A stretch of DNA of 64,000 nt from Shewanella sp. NFH-SH190041. Lineage in GTDB: Bacteria; Pseudomonadota; Gammaproteobacteria; Enterobacterales; Shewanellaceae. This document shows, one piece after another, positions 18,471-27,738 of this stretch (positions are counted from its first letter, which is position 1; every line of letters begins with the position of its first letter). Location: positions 930,001 to 994,000 of the forward strand of contig NZ_AP026070.1 in assembly GCF_024363255.1 (NCBI RefSeq). The letters are read 5' to 3'. The position numbers were made by a program, and so were the translations under genes. The notes under the pieces were generated by a model, which had not been told where the DNA came from, did no database searches, and saw only the letters and a list, made by a program, of their open reading frames with translations.

Positions 18471-18860
18471 ATCTCTCATTCACCTTTCAGTTGTTAATCC
18501 CTATCAGTTTTGCCATTTACGCCAGATTTGTCGCTGACTCCATCAGTATTGGTGGTGGCTTGTTTGGGGGTTATTGCGCCGTTAATAGCATTATCGAAAA
18601 AAATGCTGGCATGGTTTGATAGAAGACTTGTAATACCCTTCTTTGTGTCTGTTTATAAAACATCCGTTATCGTTTTGATTTGAGAACAATATTTTCTTTT
18701 GTTAGCACCTTAGCTAACTGGTTTGGTCGTAGGTAAATCCCTATAATCGCCGCCGAAGAATCCATGGATTCAAGGATGGCTGTTATGGGATTCTGCGGGC
18801 TGCAAAAAAATACATATCGAACCTTAATACCCTCATAAAAAATAAAGAGAATCTGGTGTC
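18471..18860. promoter_or_regulatory. Non-coding gap upstream of the purine permease
   Basis: TATAAT at about 18740 could be a -10 element for the permease gene, with only a poor -35 upstream. A near-palindrome GAATCCATGGATTC follows at about 18759-18772. I looked for a purine riboswitch (the conserved loop sequences of that class) and do not see one. A 64-codon frame overlapping the upstream terminator is not credible. Confidence 0.4.
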
Positions 18861-20150
18861 ATGCTGGAAAAAATATTTAAGCTGAAACAAAACAATACCT
18901 CACTAAAACAGGAAGCGATTGCCGGACTGACGACCTTCTTGACCATGGCTTATATTCTGTTTGTGAACCCCCAGATGTTGGCTGATGCTGGTATGGATCA
19001 TGGCGCTGTATTTGTTGCCACCTGTGTGGCAGCGGCATTGGGCTGTATCGTGATGGGGGTGTTAGCGAATTATCCCATCGCCCTGGCACCTGGGATGGGG
19101 TTGAATGCCTTTTTTACTTACACTGTGGTCGGTGAAATGGGTTATAGCTGGGAAACGGCCTTGGGTGCGGTATTCCTGTCGGGTATCTGTTTTATGGTGC
19201 TGTCGTTGGCGCGGATCCGGGAGTGGATTGTTAACTCTATTCCGATGTCACTGCGTTTAGGCATTGCTGCCGGTATCGGCTTATTTTTGGCTTTAATTGG
19301 ATTGCAGGGCGCGGGTATTGTGGTGGCGAATCCTGTCACCATGGTGGCGATGGGGGATATTACTGCGTTTCCGGCCTTAATGTCGGCATTGGGCTTTTTT
19401 ATCATTATTGCCCTGGTGCAGCGTGGATATAAAGCCGCTGTGATTATCAGTATTTTGGCAATTACTGGACTTGGATTGGCCTTTGGTGATGTGCAGTATC
19501 AGGGAGTGGTTTCCATGCCGCCCTCTGTCGCGCCAACCTTGATGAAAATGGATTTATCTGCCGCGCTGGAAATTTCTATGCTCTCGGTGGTGTTTGCCTT
19601 TTTGTTTGTGGATTTGTTTGATACGTCGGGAACATTAGTTGCTGTTGCCCAGCGTGGCGGGTTCTTGGATGATCGTGGCCGCTTGCCAAGGCTGAACCGT
19701 GCGCTGTTAGCTGATAGCACTGCGACGATTGCCGGTGCCGCATTGGGGACTTCGACCACGACCAGCTATATCGAGAGCACGGCGGGTGTTAGTGCCGGTG
19801 GCCGTACTGGGTTGACAGCCGTGGTCGTGGGATTGCTATTTCTGGCGGCACTGTTTATCTCGCCGCTGGCGGGGATGGTGCCAGCCTATGCGACTGCGGG
19901 TACTTTGTTCTACGTGGCGATTTTAATGATGTCCGGTCTGGTTCATGTGGAGTGGGAAGATCTGACTGAAGCGGCTCCCGTCGTGGTGGTGTGTATTCTG
20001 ATGCCACTGACTTACTCCATTGCAACCGGTATTGCCTTTGGTTTTATTGCCTATGCTGCCATCAAACTGCTCAGTGGCCGAGTGCGGGAATTGAGCTGGG
20101 GTGTGATCGTATTGGCGGCATTATTTATCGCCAAATTTGCTTGGATGTAA
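18861..20150 (+). CDS. AzgA-family (NCS2-related) purine base permease
   Basis: A 429-residue inner-membrane permease with about 13 hydrophobic segments. KQEAIAGLTTFLTMAYILFVNP at the N-terminus, ANYPIALAPGMGLNAFFTY, VDLFDTSGTLVAVA and ALGTSTTTSYIESTAGVSAGGRTGL are the signature blocks of the AzgA/GhxP/AdeQ group. This group imports hypoxanthine, guanine or adenine with protons. Which base is used cannot be told from sequence. No purine-salvage gene is adjacent; the nearest genes are proBA downstream. A terminator follows. Confidence 0.93.
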   Translation: MLEKIFKLKQNNTSLKQEAIAGLTTFLTMAYILFVNPQMLADAGMDHGAVFVATCVAAALGCIVMGVLANYPIALAPGMGLNAFFTYTVVGEMGYSWETALGAVFLSGICFMVLSLARIREWIVNSIPMSLRLGIAAGIGLFLALIGLQGAGIVVANPVTMVAMGDITAFPALMSALGFFIIIALVQRGYKAAVIISILAITGLGLAFGDVQYQGVVSMPPSVAPTLMKMDLSAALEISMLSVVFAFLFVDLFDTSGTLVAVAQRGGFLDDRGRLPRLNRALLADSTATIAGAALGTSTTTSYIESTAGVSAGGRTGLTAVVVGLLFLAALFISPLAGMVPAYATAGTLFYVAILMMSGLVHVEWEDLTEAAPVVVVCILMPLTYSIATGIAFGFIAYAAIKLLSGRVRELSWGVIVLAALFIAKFAWM

Positions 20151-20212
20151 TACATCAAGCTAAGTTAAGCCAAAGCTCTGAATGGCTGTTTTAGTTTTAT
20201 ACCGTGTTGGAT

Positions 20213-20263
20213 GTGCCTGTATTGATACTCTCTAAGAGTGGATTGCAGGCATATTCTTTTTTA
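20213..20263 (+). terminator. Possible terminator after the purine permease
   Basis: TGCCTG pairs with CAGGCA and, inside it, ACTC pairs with GAGT. A T-rich tail (TATTCTTTTTTAG) follows. Confidence 0.6.
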
Positions 20264-20436
20264 GTTTACCGCTGTTATTATCCTGGACGGGAGCGCTGGG
20301 GTTAAATTCTGCGTTACCGAAACATGAAGAAATCATCATTACGGTAATTTTTTTCCTGTCTTGAAATCCTCTGTCTGTTAATTTCCCGGGGGATTGGGTA
20401 TAACAATTTCTTCGGATTTTGATAGCTGACTTAATA

Positions 20437-21558
20437 ATGAACTCGAGTGAGATAGCATACCGCCGCGTGGTGGTAAAATTGGGAACCAGTGTACTGACCT
20501 CAGGTAGCCGCAGCCTGGATAAGGCACAGATGGCTGAATTGACCCGTCAGATGGCACACTTGATGAAAGCAGGTGTGGAAGTGGTATTGTGTACTTCAGG
20601 CGCGATTGCGGCGGGCCGAGAACATCTGCAACACCCGAGTCTGCCCGACACTATGGCGAGTAAACAACTGTTGGCGGCAGTCGGGCAAAGTCAGCTGATC
20701 TTAGCATGGTCACAATTATTTGATATTTACGGCTTTAAGGTTGGCCAGTTGTTGCTGACCCGGGCAGATCTGCATGACAGAGAACGTTATCTCAATGCCA
20801 GAGATACCCTGAATGCACTGCTGCATCAAGGTATTGTGCCCATTATCAATGAAAATGATGCTGTGGCCACGAATGAAATTAAAGTGGGTGACAATGATAA
20901 CCTGTCAGCACGTGCCGCACTTTTGTGTGATGCTGACTTATTGATTTTGCTGACGGATCAGAAAGGGCTATTTGATGCCGATCCACGCACTAATCCACAA
21001 GCCAAATTGATTGCCGAAGTGGCCAATATTGACGACAGCCTACGTCGTTTAGCCGGGGGCTCGGTATCAGGTTTAGGCACAGGCGGCATGGCCACCAAAC
21101 TGGAGGCAGCGGATATTGCCCGTCGCTCAGGGGTTGAAGTGGTGATTGCCTCAGGCCAACAGCCAGATGTTATTGAAAAACTGGTCTGTAAAGAAGCTGT
21201 TGGTACACACTTTAGTGCCACAGAGCATCCACTGGAAAGCCGTAAACAGTGGATTTTGGCCGGTCCTAAACCTAAAGGGCAACTGATGTTGGATGACGGC
21301 GCAGTTAATGCGGTTACAAATAAAGGCCGCAGCCTGTTATCCAAAGGCATTATTGCGGTGGAAGGTGAATTTGACCGGGGCGCAACCCTGGAGCTGGTTG
21401 ACCGACATGGTAAAGTGATTGCCCGCGGATTAACCCATTACAATGCTGGGGCACTTAACTGTATTGCTGGCCGGCATTCCGATGATATTGAAGCACTGCT
21501 GGGCTATTTTTATGGCGATGCAGTGATACACAGAAACGATATGGTGGTGCTGTCATGA
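20437..21558 (+). CDS. proB: Glutamate 5-kinase
   Basis: ProB phosphorylates glutamate, the first committed step to proline, and is normally feedback inhibited by proline. The ATG at 20437 gives 373 residues. The amino-acid kinase domain shows [29 protein letters not shown] and [11 protein letters not shown]-terminal PUA domain follows from about residue 280 ([27 protein letters not shown]). The stop overlaps the proA start (ATGA), so the pair is translationally coupled. Confidence 0.98.
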   Translation: MNSSEIAYRRVVVKLGTSVLTSGSRSLDKAQMAELTRQMAHLMKAGVEVVLCTSGAIAAGREHLQHPSLPDTMASKQLLAAVGQSQLILAWSQLFDIYGFKVGQLLLTRADLHDRERYLNARDTLNALLHQGIVPIINENDAVATNEIKVGDNDNLSARAALLCDADLLILLTDQKGLFDADPRTNPQAKLIAEVANIDDSLRRLAGGSVSGLGTGGMATKLEAADIARRSGVEVVIASGQQPDVIEKLVCKEAVGTHFSATEHPLESRKQWILAGPKPKGQLMLDDGAVNAVTNKGRSLLSKGIIAVEGEFDRGATLELVDRHGKVIARGLTHYNAGALNCIAGRHSDDIEALLGYFYGDAVIHRNDMVVLS

Positions 21559-22835
21559 TGACTCAAGAAGATAAACAAGCTTATCTGGATAATTTGGGCA
21601 AGCAGGCCCGCGCTGCCAGCTATGCTCTGACAGGCCTGACTGCAGTGGCTAAACAGCGTCTGCTGGCCGCTATTGTTGATTCATTGCGCCAGCAGCGCAG
21701 TGACATTCTGGCGGCCAATGCAAAAGATGTGCAGGCAGCTCGAGAATCTGGTCTGTTTGAAGCCATGGTCGATCGCCTGTTACTGGATGATGTGCGTCTG
21801 GAAGGGGTGATTGCTGATATTGATAATGTGATAGCGCTGGCTGATCCGGTCGGGACGGAAATTGATAGCCGTTTACTGGATAATGGCATGCGGCTATCTC
21901 GTCGCCGAGTACCTCTGGGGGTGATTGGGGTGATTTATGAAGCTCGCCCTAATGTCACTGTGGATATCGCTGTGTTGGGATTAAAGACCGGTAATGCGGT
22001 GATCCTACGTGGGGGGAAAGAAACACTGAACTCCAATTTAGCCTTGGCCAAGGCTATCCGCGCAGCGCTGGTTGAGCAAGGGTTGCCTCAGGATGCGGTG
22101 CAGTTGATTGATAACCCGGATCGTGAGTTGGTGACCGGTCTGCTGAAGCTGGATCAGTACGTGGATATGATTGTGCCTCGCGGTGGCCAGAAACTGCAGC
22201 GACTATGTGCCGAGCAAGCAACTATTCCGGTCATTCTGGGCGGCATTGGTATCTGCCACATGTTTATTGATGCGCAGGCTGATTTAAGCCGTATAAACCC
22301 AGTTATTATTAATGCCAAGGTACAGCGGCCAACTGTATGTAATGCCTTAGATACGCTCTTGGTGCACGAGCAAGTTGCTGCCGAGGTTTTGGCTGCAGCG
22401 TTGCCAGCACTGGCGGCGCAAGGCGTGCGGTTTTATGGCTGTGAAAAAACCTTGGCATTGTCAGCCGGTCTCGCTGTTGATATGCAGCCAGCAGATGAGC
22501 AAAGCTTTGATACCGAATGGTTATCATTGACGTTGGGCATTAAGGTTGTCAGTAACTTGGATGAGGCTGTAGCCCATATTCGCCGTTATTCCACTGGACA
22601 TTCTGAAGCGATTTTGACTGATAATATCCATACTGCTGAGCATTTTATGGCGCAGGTGGATGCTGCCGCTGTGTATGTGAATGCCAGCACCCGCTTTACT
22701 GATGGTGGGCAGTTTGGACTAGGCGCAGAAGTTGCTGTTTCGACACAGAAGTTGCATGCCCGTGGGCCGATGGGATTAGAAGCGCTAACCACCTTTAAGT
22801 GGTTGGCGTGGGGTGATTACACTGCCCGCAGTTAA
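21555..22835 (+). CDS. proA: Gamma-glutamyl phosphate reductase
   Basis: ProA reduces glutamyl-5-phosphate with NADPH to the semialdehyde that cyclises on the way to proline. The 426-residue protein has the aldehyde-dehydrogenase fold. [23 protein letters not shown] and the catalytic cysteine in [13 protein letters not shown] (about Cys262) are visible, with a C-terminal [18 protein letters not shown]. It overlaps proB by four bases, and an ATG one codon later is an alternative start. A terminator follows 15 bases after the stop. Confidence 0.98.
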   Translation: MMTQEDKQAYLDNLGKQARAASYALTGLTAVAKQRLLAAIVDSLRQQRSDILAANAKDVQAARESGLFEAMVDRLLLDDVRLEGVIADIDNVIALADPVGTEIDSRLLDNGMRLSRRRVPLGVIGVIYEARPNVTVDIAVLGLKTGNAVILRGGKETLNSNLALAKAIRAALVEQGLPQDAVQLIDNPDRELVTGLLKLDQYVDMIVPRGGQKLQRLCAEQATIPVILGGIGICHMFIDAQADLSRINPVIINAKVQRPTVCNALDTLLVHEQVAAEVLAAALPALAAQGVRFYGCEKTLALSAGLAVDMQPADEQSFDTEWLSLTLGIKVVSNLDEAVAHIRRYSTGHSEAILTDNIHTAEHFMAQVDAAAVYVNASTRFTDGGQFGLGAEVAVSTQKLHARGPMGLEALTTFKWLAWGDYTARS

Positions 22836-22850
22836 TGCTACATCATCATA

Positions 22851-22876
22851 AAAGGCCGCATTTGCGGCCTTTTTAT
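22851..22876 (+). terminator. Intrinsic terminator of proBA
   Basis: AAAGGCCGC and GCGGCCTTT with loop ATTT, followed by further T. Confidence 0.92.
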
Positions 22877-23030
22877 TGCGTGATGGGAACTGACTTTAGC
22901 TGGGTAAATATTGATGATTGCTTTTGAGTCATCAGCAGTGACAATAGCGCCGTCATTATGAGTTAGCGGCTTGAATTGTCAGGCGCTGTTTTATCACTGC
23001 GCCTGCTCCCGCCTCAATGCTTTATCTAAC

Positions 23031-23077
23031 GCCGCTTAGTTTTAGCGGGGCATAGTTTTAGTGGGCATAGTTTTGGC
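23031..23077 (+). repeat. Short degenerate direct repeats between proA and ybaK
   Basis: The sequence GCATAGTTTTAG and variants occur three times in a row (GCTTAGTTTTAGCG, GCATAGTTTTAGTG, GCATAGTTTTGGCC). Confidence 0.6.
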
Positions 23078-23117
23078 CTAGCTTATGGGCATCGTATCGC
23101 TTTAGATGTCGTGCTGT

Positions 23118-23594
23118 TTAAGCGTGACGCAGCTCAGCAAATTTAGCGTTAAGCACTTTGGCCAGATCATTGGCATTCAGACTTAACTGCAAGCCACGTT
23201 TGCCGCCACTGACATAAATAATGTCAAAGTTTTTCGCACTTTCATCAATTACGGTTGGTAAGCGTTTTTTCTGCCCCAGAGGACTGATCCCTCCGACTAG
23301 GTAACCAGTACTTTTCTGCGCTGGTTCAACACCCGCCATAGACAGTTTTTTCATACCGATAACTTTTGCCAGGGCTTTAAGATCTAGCTGATGACTGACA
23401 GGTACCAAGGCCACGGCAACAGGGGCTGAGGTAGCTGATTCAGCAACCAGTAGTGTTTTGAATACCTGATCCGGATCGGCATTGAGTTTTTCTGCAACTT
23501 CATCACCGAATGCATGAACATCTTTATCATGATGGTATTCGTGCAATTCAAAGGCAATTTTGGCTTTTTTGGCCTGAGCGGTAGCCGGTGTCAT
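23118..23594 (-). CDS. ybaK: Cys-tRNA(Pro)/Cys-tRNA(Cys) deacylase YbaK
   Basis: YbaK hydrolyses cysteine wrongly attached to tRNA(Pro), acting with prolyl-tRNA synthetase. The ATG at 23594 has AGGAG five bases upstream and gives 158 residues starting [15 protein letters not shown]. The family blocks DQVFKTLLV (with the catalytic Lys), [20 protein letters not shown] and [11 protein letters not shown] are all present. A TTG or similar start eight codons upstream is unneeded. Nearby proBA is a coincidental thematic link. Confidence 0.96.
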   Translation of the reverse strand: MTPATAQAKKAKIAFELHEYHHDKDVHAFGDEVAEKLNADPDQVFKTLLVAESATSAPVAVALVPVSHQLDLKALAKVIGMKKLSMAGVEPAQKSTGYLVGGISPLGQKKRLPTVIDESAKNFDIIYVSGGKRGLQLSLNANDLAKVLNAKFAELRHA

Positions 23595-23808
23595 AAGCGC
23601 TCCTGATAAAAGCGACATTATAACCTTTGTATCATGTTGCTACAGTGCTTTTTCGCGTGCTTTTGGTCTGCTTCACAGCGGGTTTTATCGCTGAGGTGTT
23701 TGTGCTGAAAACATGCAATAGCTTGTAACGATTTGTGACAGTCGTTACACTGCCGCGCACTATGTATTATTTATTAATTCTCCCTAAACAAGCCTAAAGA
23801 GGTGAGCT

Positions 23809-24168
23809 GTGAAACGAGTGTGGCAAGGGGGTTTTACCCTTATGTTAGTTGTGATGAGTTGGATGTGTCAGGCTGGGACATTGTCTGATGATATGGAAAT
23901 TGCACAGCTAAAACAAAAGGTTAACACTCTGCAGCAGGATGTGGCTTTACTGCGACAAGAAGTGTTGCAGTTAAAAAATTTACTCTTGTCTCAGCGAGGG
24001 GGAAATGCTACCCATCAGTGGGGGTGTTATCTGGATGATATCCGCGCTGGCGGAGTATATGGGACAGGTAATAGCGAAGCTGAGGCTAAGGGAAAAACAT
24101 TAGCACAATGCCATAAAAAGGGTGGCGTTTGCTGGGAAAGCTCCCTGAAATGCAGTTTGGGAAATTAG
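23809..24168 (+). CDS. Secreted coiled-coil protein with Cys-rich C-terminus, unknown function
   Basis: A GTG start with AAAGAGGTGA upstream gives 119 residues. An N-terminal signal sequence (about 1-22, ending CQA) is followed by a heptad region at about 30-62 (IAQLKQKVNTLQQDVALL and on). The last 50 residues have four cysteines spaced as WGCYLDD, AQCHKK, GGVCWES and LKCSLGN, with an AEAKGKTLAQC stretch. That tail looks like a small disulfide-bonded periplasmic domain of the DUF4189-like type, which is a guess. It is alone, with a long A/T-rich gap after it. Confidence 0.8.
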   Translation: MKRVWQGGFTLMLVVMSWMCQAGTLSDDMEIAQLKQKVNTLQQDVALLRQEVLQLKNLLLSQRGGNATHQWGCYLDDIRAGGVYGTGNSEAEAKGKTLAQCHKKGGVCWESSLKCSLGN

Positions 24169-24586
24169 AGTAACTGCCCGTATTCGATGATTTAAATAAC
24201 CGGTAGATTTAATCATTTACCGGTTTTATTGAGATTGACGTTTTAAATATGAATTAGGTTTAATGCAGTTAATAAATCGTTTAGCTGGCTAGATTTTTAA
24301 TATAATTATTATTTAGTTTATTTATTTTCAAGGATAAAAATTATTTTTCAAATTTGTAAATAAGGTGATGTAAAAATATTTTTGTTAGGTAATCTTTATT
24401 CGTACTATTGATGATGTTTATAGTTGCATAAATAGATTTTTCACAAATGATAAGTGTGAAAATTATTTAATGGCGGTGATTTGGAAATTATTATTAATAT
24501 AATTTTTTTCAGAGAGTAGTCACATTTAAATGAATGATTAATAAATACTCTCCACTCATAATAAAATAGTAATAGATAGGTTGATG
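24169..24586. other. A/T-rich non-coding gap upstream of the UhpC-like gene
   Basis: Just after the upstream gene, ACCGGTAGATTTAATCATTTACCGGT forms a hairpin with a TTTT tail, a possible terminator near 24199-24230. The remaining stretch is very A/T rich and probably holds the promoter of the transporter gene. A minus-strand 62-codon frame here is not credible. Confidence 0.4.
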
Positions 24587-25873
24587 ATGTCTGAGTTAGT
24601 AATGAAAGAAACAGAAGTTGATACCACATATAAAAAGTGGCGTATCAATATTTTGATTGGTATGTACGTTGGTTACACTGCATATTATTTCACCAGGAAA
24701 AGTCTTAATTTTATTGCCCCAACGCTATTAACTGAACACTTGTTGACCAAAGAAACCTTGGGGATAATGAGTACATTGTTTTATATAGTGTATGGTTTAT
24801 CTAAGTTTTTCTCCGGTATTATCAGTGATAAATCTAACCCTCGATGGTTTATGGGGGGGGGACTGATTATAACCGGCATTGTAAATATTATTTTTGGTTT
24901 TAGTACTTCAACCGCAATGTTTATTACATTGTGGATCATTAATGCATATTTTCAAGGCTGGGGCTGGGCTCCGTGTTCTAAGTTGCTAACTAGTTGGTAC
25001 TCTAAATCAGAGCGGGGTACTTGGTGGTCGATTCAGAATACATCTCATAACTTAGGTGGCGCGTTAATCCCAGTATTAGTTGGGGCGATTGCGCTACATT
25101 ATGGTTGGCGTTATGGCATGTTTATTCCGGGTCTAGTTGCTATTGTTTGTGGATTATTCGTGTGTTGGCGATTAAGGGATAAACCAGAAACCATGGGGTT
25201 ACCATCTGTTGGTGAATGGCGGCATGATGAATTAGAGTTGAAGCAGGAGGCTGCCAGCGTTAAGGCTGACACTAAAACGATTATCGTTAATTTTATCCTG
25301 AAGAATAAAGCAATTTGGTTATTGTCGATTACTTACATCATGGTTTATATCGTTCGGACGTCGATAAATGACTGGAGTAATATTTATCTGACTGAAGCCA
25401 GAGGGTTTGACATTTTAACTGCTAACTCAACGTTGAGTTATTTTGAAATCGGTGGCTTTCTAGGATCATTATTTGCCGGATGGGGCTCTGACTTCTTTTT
25501 TAAAGGTCGTCGTGGTCCTATTAACTTTATTTTTGCTATTGGTGTTGCCTTAGTTCTGTTTTTACTTTGGACCTTGAATACATCATCTTATCTGGTCTTT
25601 TCGATTCTATATTTCTTCTCTGGATTCTTTGTCTTTGGCCCTCAGATGTTGGTGGGTATCATGGCGGCTGAAGCTTCACATAAAGATGCCGCTGGTGCTG
25701 CGGTTGGCTTTGTTAGCTTATTCGGCTATGTTGGTGCAGCGTTGTCTGGTTACCCGATTGCGAAAGCAATTGAAATATTCCACTGGCATGGTTTCTTCAC
25801 CATTATCTTTGTAACATCGTTACTTGCCGCGTTGTGTTTATCACCATTTATTTTCAGTAAAAATAAAGTTTGA
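24587..25873 (+). CDS. Organophosphate:phosphate antiporter family protein, UhpC-like
   Basis: A 12-helix major-facilitator protein of about 428 residues. GYTAYYFTRKSLNF, STLFYIVYGLSKFFSGIISD, FGFSTS, AYFQGWGWAPCSKLLTSWYS and the loop LGLPSVGEWRHDELEL-type segment (MGLPSVGEWRHDELE) closely follow E. coli UhpC, the membrane sensor of glucose-6-phosphate. No uhpA, uhpB or uhpT is nearby, so it may act as a plain sugar-phosphate transporter. The gene is visibly richer in A and T than its neighbours and may be acquired. I choose the ATG at 24587, six bases after AGG; ATG 24584 is equally possible. Confidence 0.87.
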   Translation: MSELVMKETEVDTTYKKWRINILIGMYVGYTAYYFTRKSLNFIAPTLLTEHLLTKETLGIMSTLFYIVYGLSKFFSGIISDKSNPRWFMGGGLIITGIVNIIFGFSTSTAMFITLWIINAYFQGWGWAPCSKLLTSWYSKSERGTWWSIQNTSHNLGGALIPVLVGAIALHYGWRYGMFIPGLVAIVCGLFVCWRLRDKPETMGLPSVGEWRHDELELKQEAASVKADTKTIIVNFILKNKAIWLLSITYIMVYIVRTSINDWSNIYLTEARGFDILTANSTLSYFEIGGFLGSLFAGWGSDFFFKGRRGPINFIFAIGVALVLFLLWTLNTSSYLVFSILYFFSGFFVFGPQMLVGIMAAEASHKDAAGAAVGFVSLFGYVGAALSGYPIAKAIEIFHWHGFFTIIFVTSLLAALCLSPFIFSKNKV

Positions 25874-25891
25874 TAATCACATAGATTATAG

Positions 25892-25928
25892 AAAACCCCG
25901 GCCAGCTAATCTGCCCGGGGTTTTGTGT
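25892..25928. terminator. Bidirectional terminator between the UhpC-like gene and DUF3144
   Basis: AAAACCCCGG pairs with CCGGGGTTTT around a 13-base loop. Both strands end in T. Confidence 0.85.
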
Positions 25929-25985
25929 TCTTGGCCCCATCCAACTTGATATCACAGGATAAAAGGAGGCAATTCACCCAATAGG

Positions 25986-26279
25986 CTATTTTTGTGTTTT
26001 ACGATAATGGTCGAAATGCTCAATATAGTCATTCATATTTGCTTCCAGCATTTCTTTATAGCGCTCGACGTAATACTCCATCATTTCTTGTTTATGGGTC
26101 TGCATCTGCTCTTTAGTCTCAAAACTCGTTGAACCAAACCAGGCATTATAGCGGGCAACGGCATACATAAATGATGCACTGATTTCCCCGGTTTTCACTT
26201 CTTTGTTCTGGTTCTGCTTGTTTGCCAGTTCAATTAATTCGCTGGCACGGGTAAAAAACGCTTTATCGCTGTCAGACAT
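25986..26279 (-). CDS. DUF3144 family protein
   Basis: A small soluble, mostly helical, acidic protein of 97 residues. The segment FFTRASELIELANKQN followed by SASFMYAVARYNAWF matches what I recall of DUF3144, a family of unknown function common in Shewanella and relatives. It has no signal peptide or cysteines. It is read towards a shared terminator and has no operon partner. Confidence 0.8.
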   Translation of the reverse strand: MSDSDKAFFTRASELIELANKQNQNKEVKTGEISASFMYAVARYNAWFGSTSFETKEQMQTHKQEMMEYYVERYKEMLEANMNDYIEHFDHYRKTQK

Positions 26280-26573
26280 CCGAAATTCCTGTTAAGTCCA
26301 GCCAAACGTCATGATTGGCTGCTGTGTATACCCTACGTATTTTTAGTGCTTTCTGCCGCAAGCTTTCTCACATTCTCTGGGGTATATCAGTGAAAAAGGC
26401 TGCGCTAAATCTCAATCCAGTGAAATGGTTTTAAACGTGTCAGTCACTGAGCCATAATCGGGAGGGGTAACTCCCGATAAGTGGCATCATCATGTGCGTT
26501 ACTGAGGGATTCGCTCTTTGCTCATATCAATACGGTACAGGTCAAAGCCGGGTTACACGATCGGGTAGCCCGA

Positions 26574-27482
26574 TTAGTTTTTGGCTGTTTTGGTTATTTC
26601 TCTGCGTGGTTTGAATAATTTCTGTATGACCAGTGCCGTTAAAATTAATGCCATACCAATGAGCGTGGCTGCTGTAATTGCTTCTTTTAAAATTACAGCA
26701 ATAAAACACATGGAAAGTAGCGGGGTTAAGAAAGCTAAAGTACTGATATTGGCTGTGCGGGTAGCACTTTTCAGTGCCATCAGCCAAAGCACAAAGGTAA
26801 TCCCCATTTCAAATAGTCCGACATAAATACCAGCAGCCAAGGCCTGCCATTTCAGCGTGGGTAGCGTATCGGTTGCTAAAAGTGTGATCGTGATAAAGGG
26901 CAGGCTGATGATAAAGCTTAGGAGCAGACTGACAATGGCATCGCCCTTATCCTTGGTATTAATTATCCAGTACAAACACCAAAATAGCGTACTGGCTAAT
27001 GCTAGGCCGACACCTAATGGGTTTGCGAAATTCAGGGCCAGTATATTACCGCTGGTAGCTATCACTAATACGCCCAGATAGCCGATGAGCGCTGCCAACA
27101 AATCTGTGCCGCGCAGTGATTGTTTTAGCAGGGGGGCGGCTAACAGAGGCAGTAAAATTGCCCAAGTATAGTTAAGCGACAGCGCTTGCTGTGCCGGTAA
27201 TAACGCATAGGCCTGAAATAATGCCAGATAGTAAAGAAAAGGGTTGAGCAGACCGGTTTGTAAATAGAATAACGGCCGGCTTTTAAACTGTTTTGGCAGT
27301 AGTGTTAATTTCCCCTGATAAGCCAAGATAAGTATTAATGTCACTATCGAGGTACAGACGGCAACAAAGACCAGTTGCAGTGGGGAATAATGATTGAGCG
27401 CTAATTTAAAGGCGGTGGCAACGGTCGACCAGAGCAACACCGCGCCCAAGCCATAAAGATAAGCCAATGTGGAGGTATTCAA
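26574..27482 (-). CDS. EamA/DMT-family transporter
   Basis: A 302-residue membrane protein with ten predicted helices in two EamA repeats (first LWSTVATAFKLAL, second TSATLFWCLYWIIN-type). The drug/metabolite transporter superfamily exports small metabolites; the substrate is unknown. The start is a TTG at 27482 with AGGA seven bases upstream and no other start nearby. The C-terminus is basic (KPRREITKTAKN). It is divergent from dnaK. A second, broken EamA gene lies at 44237-45111. Confidence 0.88.
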   Translation of the reverse strand: MNTSTLAYLYGLGAVLLWSTVATAFKLALNHYSPLQLVFVAVCTSIVTLILILAYQGKLTLLPKQFKSRPLFYLQTGLLNPFLYYLALFQAYALLPAQQALSLNYTWAILLPLLAAPLLKQSLRGTDLLAALIGYLGVLVIATSGNILALNFANPLGVGLALASTLFWCLYWIINTKDKGDAIVSLLLSFIISLPFITITLLATDTLPTLKWQALAAGIYVGLFEMGITFVLWLMALKSATRTANISTLAFLTPLLSMCFIAVILKEAITAATLIGMALILTALVIQKLFKPRREITKTAKN

Positions 27483-27660
27483 GCAGGGTTCCTGTTATGT
27501 GGCGGTTTTTTCGCCTCATTGTGTGATTTTGCGGCATTATACAAAAGGCCGTTACCTACCGAATAAAAAAATGATCAATTTTTTTCAGCCTGGCCTTGTT
27601 TTTCAAAACCCCATCCCAATATAGGGAGATAAGAGCGATATGGCCATGTGAAAAACGGTA

Positions 27661-27689
27661 CTTGAAAACCCTTTTATCCGTCTCCATAT
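27661..27689 (+). promoter_or_regulatory. Heat-shock (sigma-32-type) promoter of dnaKJ
   Basis: CTTGAAA at 27661-27667 and TCCATAT at 27683-27689, with 15 bases between, fit the sigma-32 pattern (CTTGAAA, then CCCATNT). It lies about 50 bases before the dnaK start. Confidence 0.75.
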
Positions 27690-27738
27690 CTCCATCAGAT
27701 AACAGAATTTAGCGTTACAAGTTTTTTTGGAGGACCCC

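Noticed and set aside
18471..18860. Purine riboswitch ahead of the purine permease
   Set aside because: I could not find the conserved junction and loop sequences of that riboswitch class.
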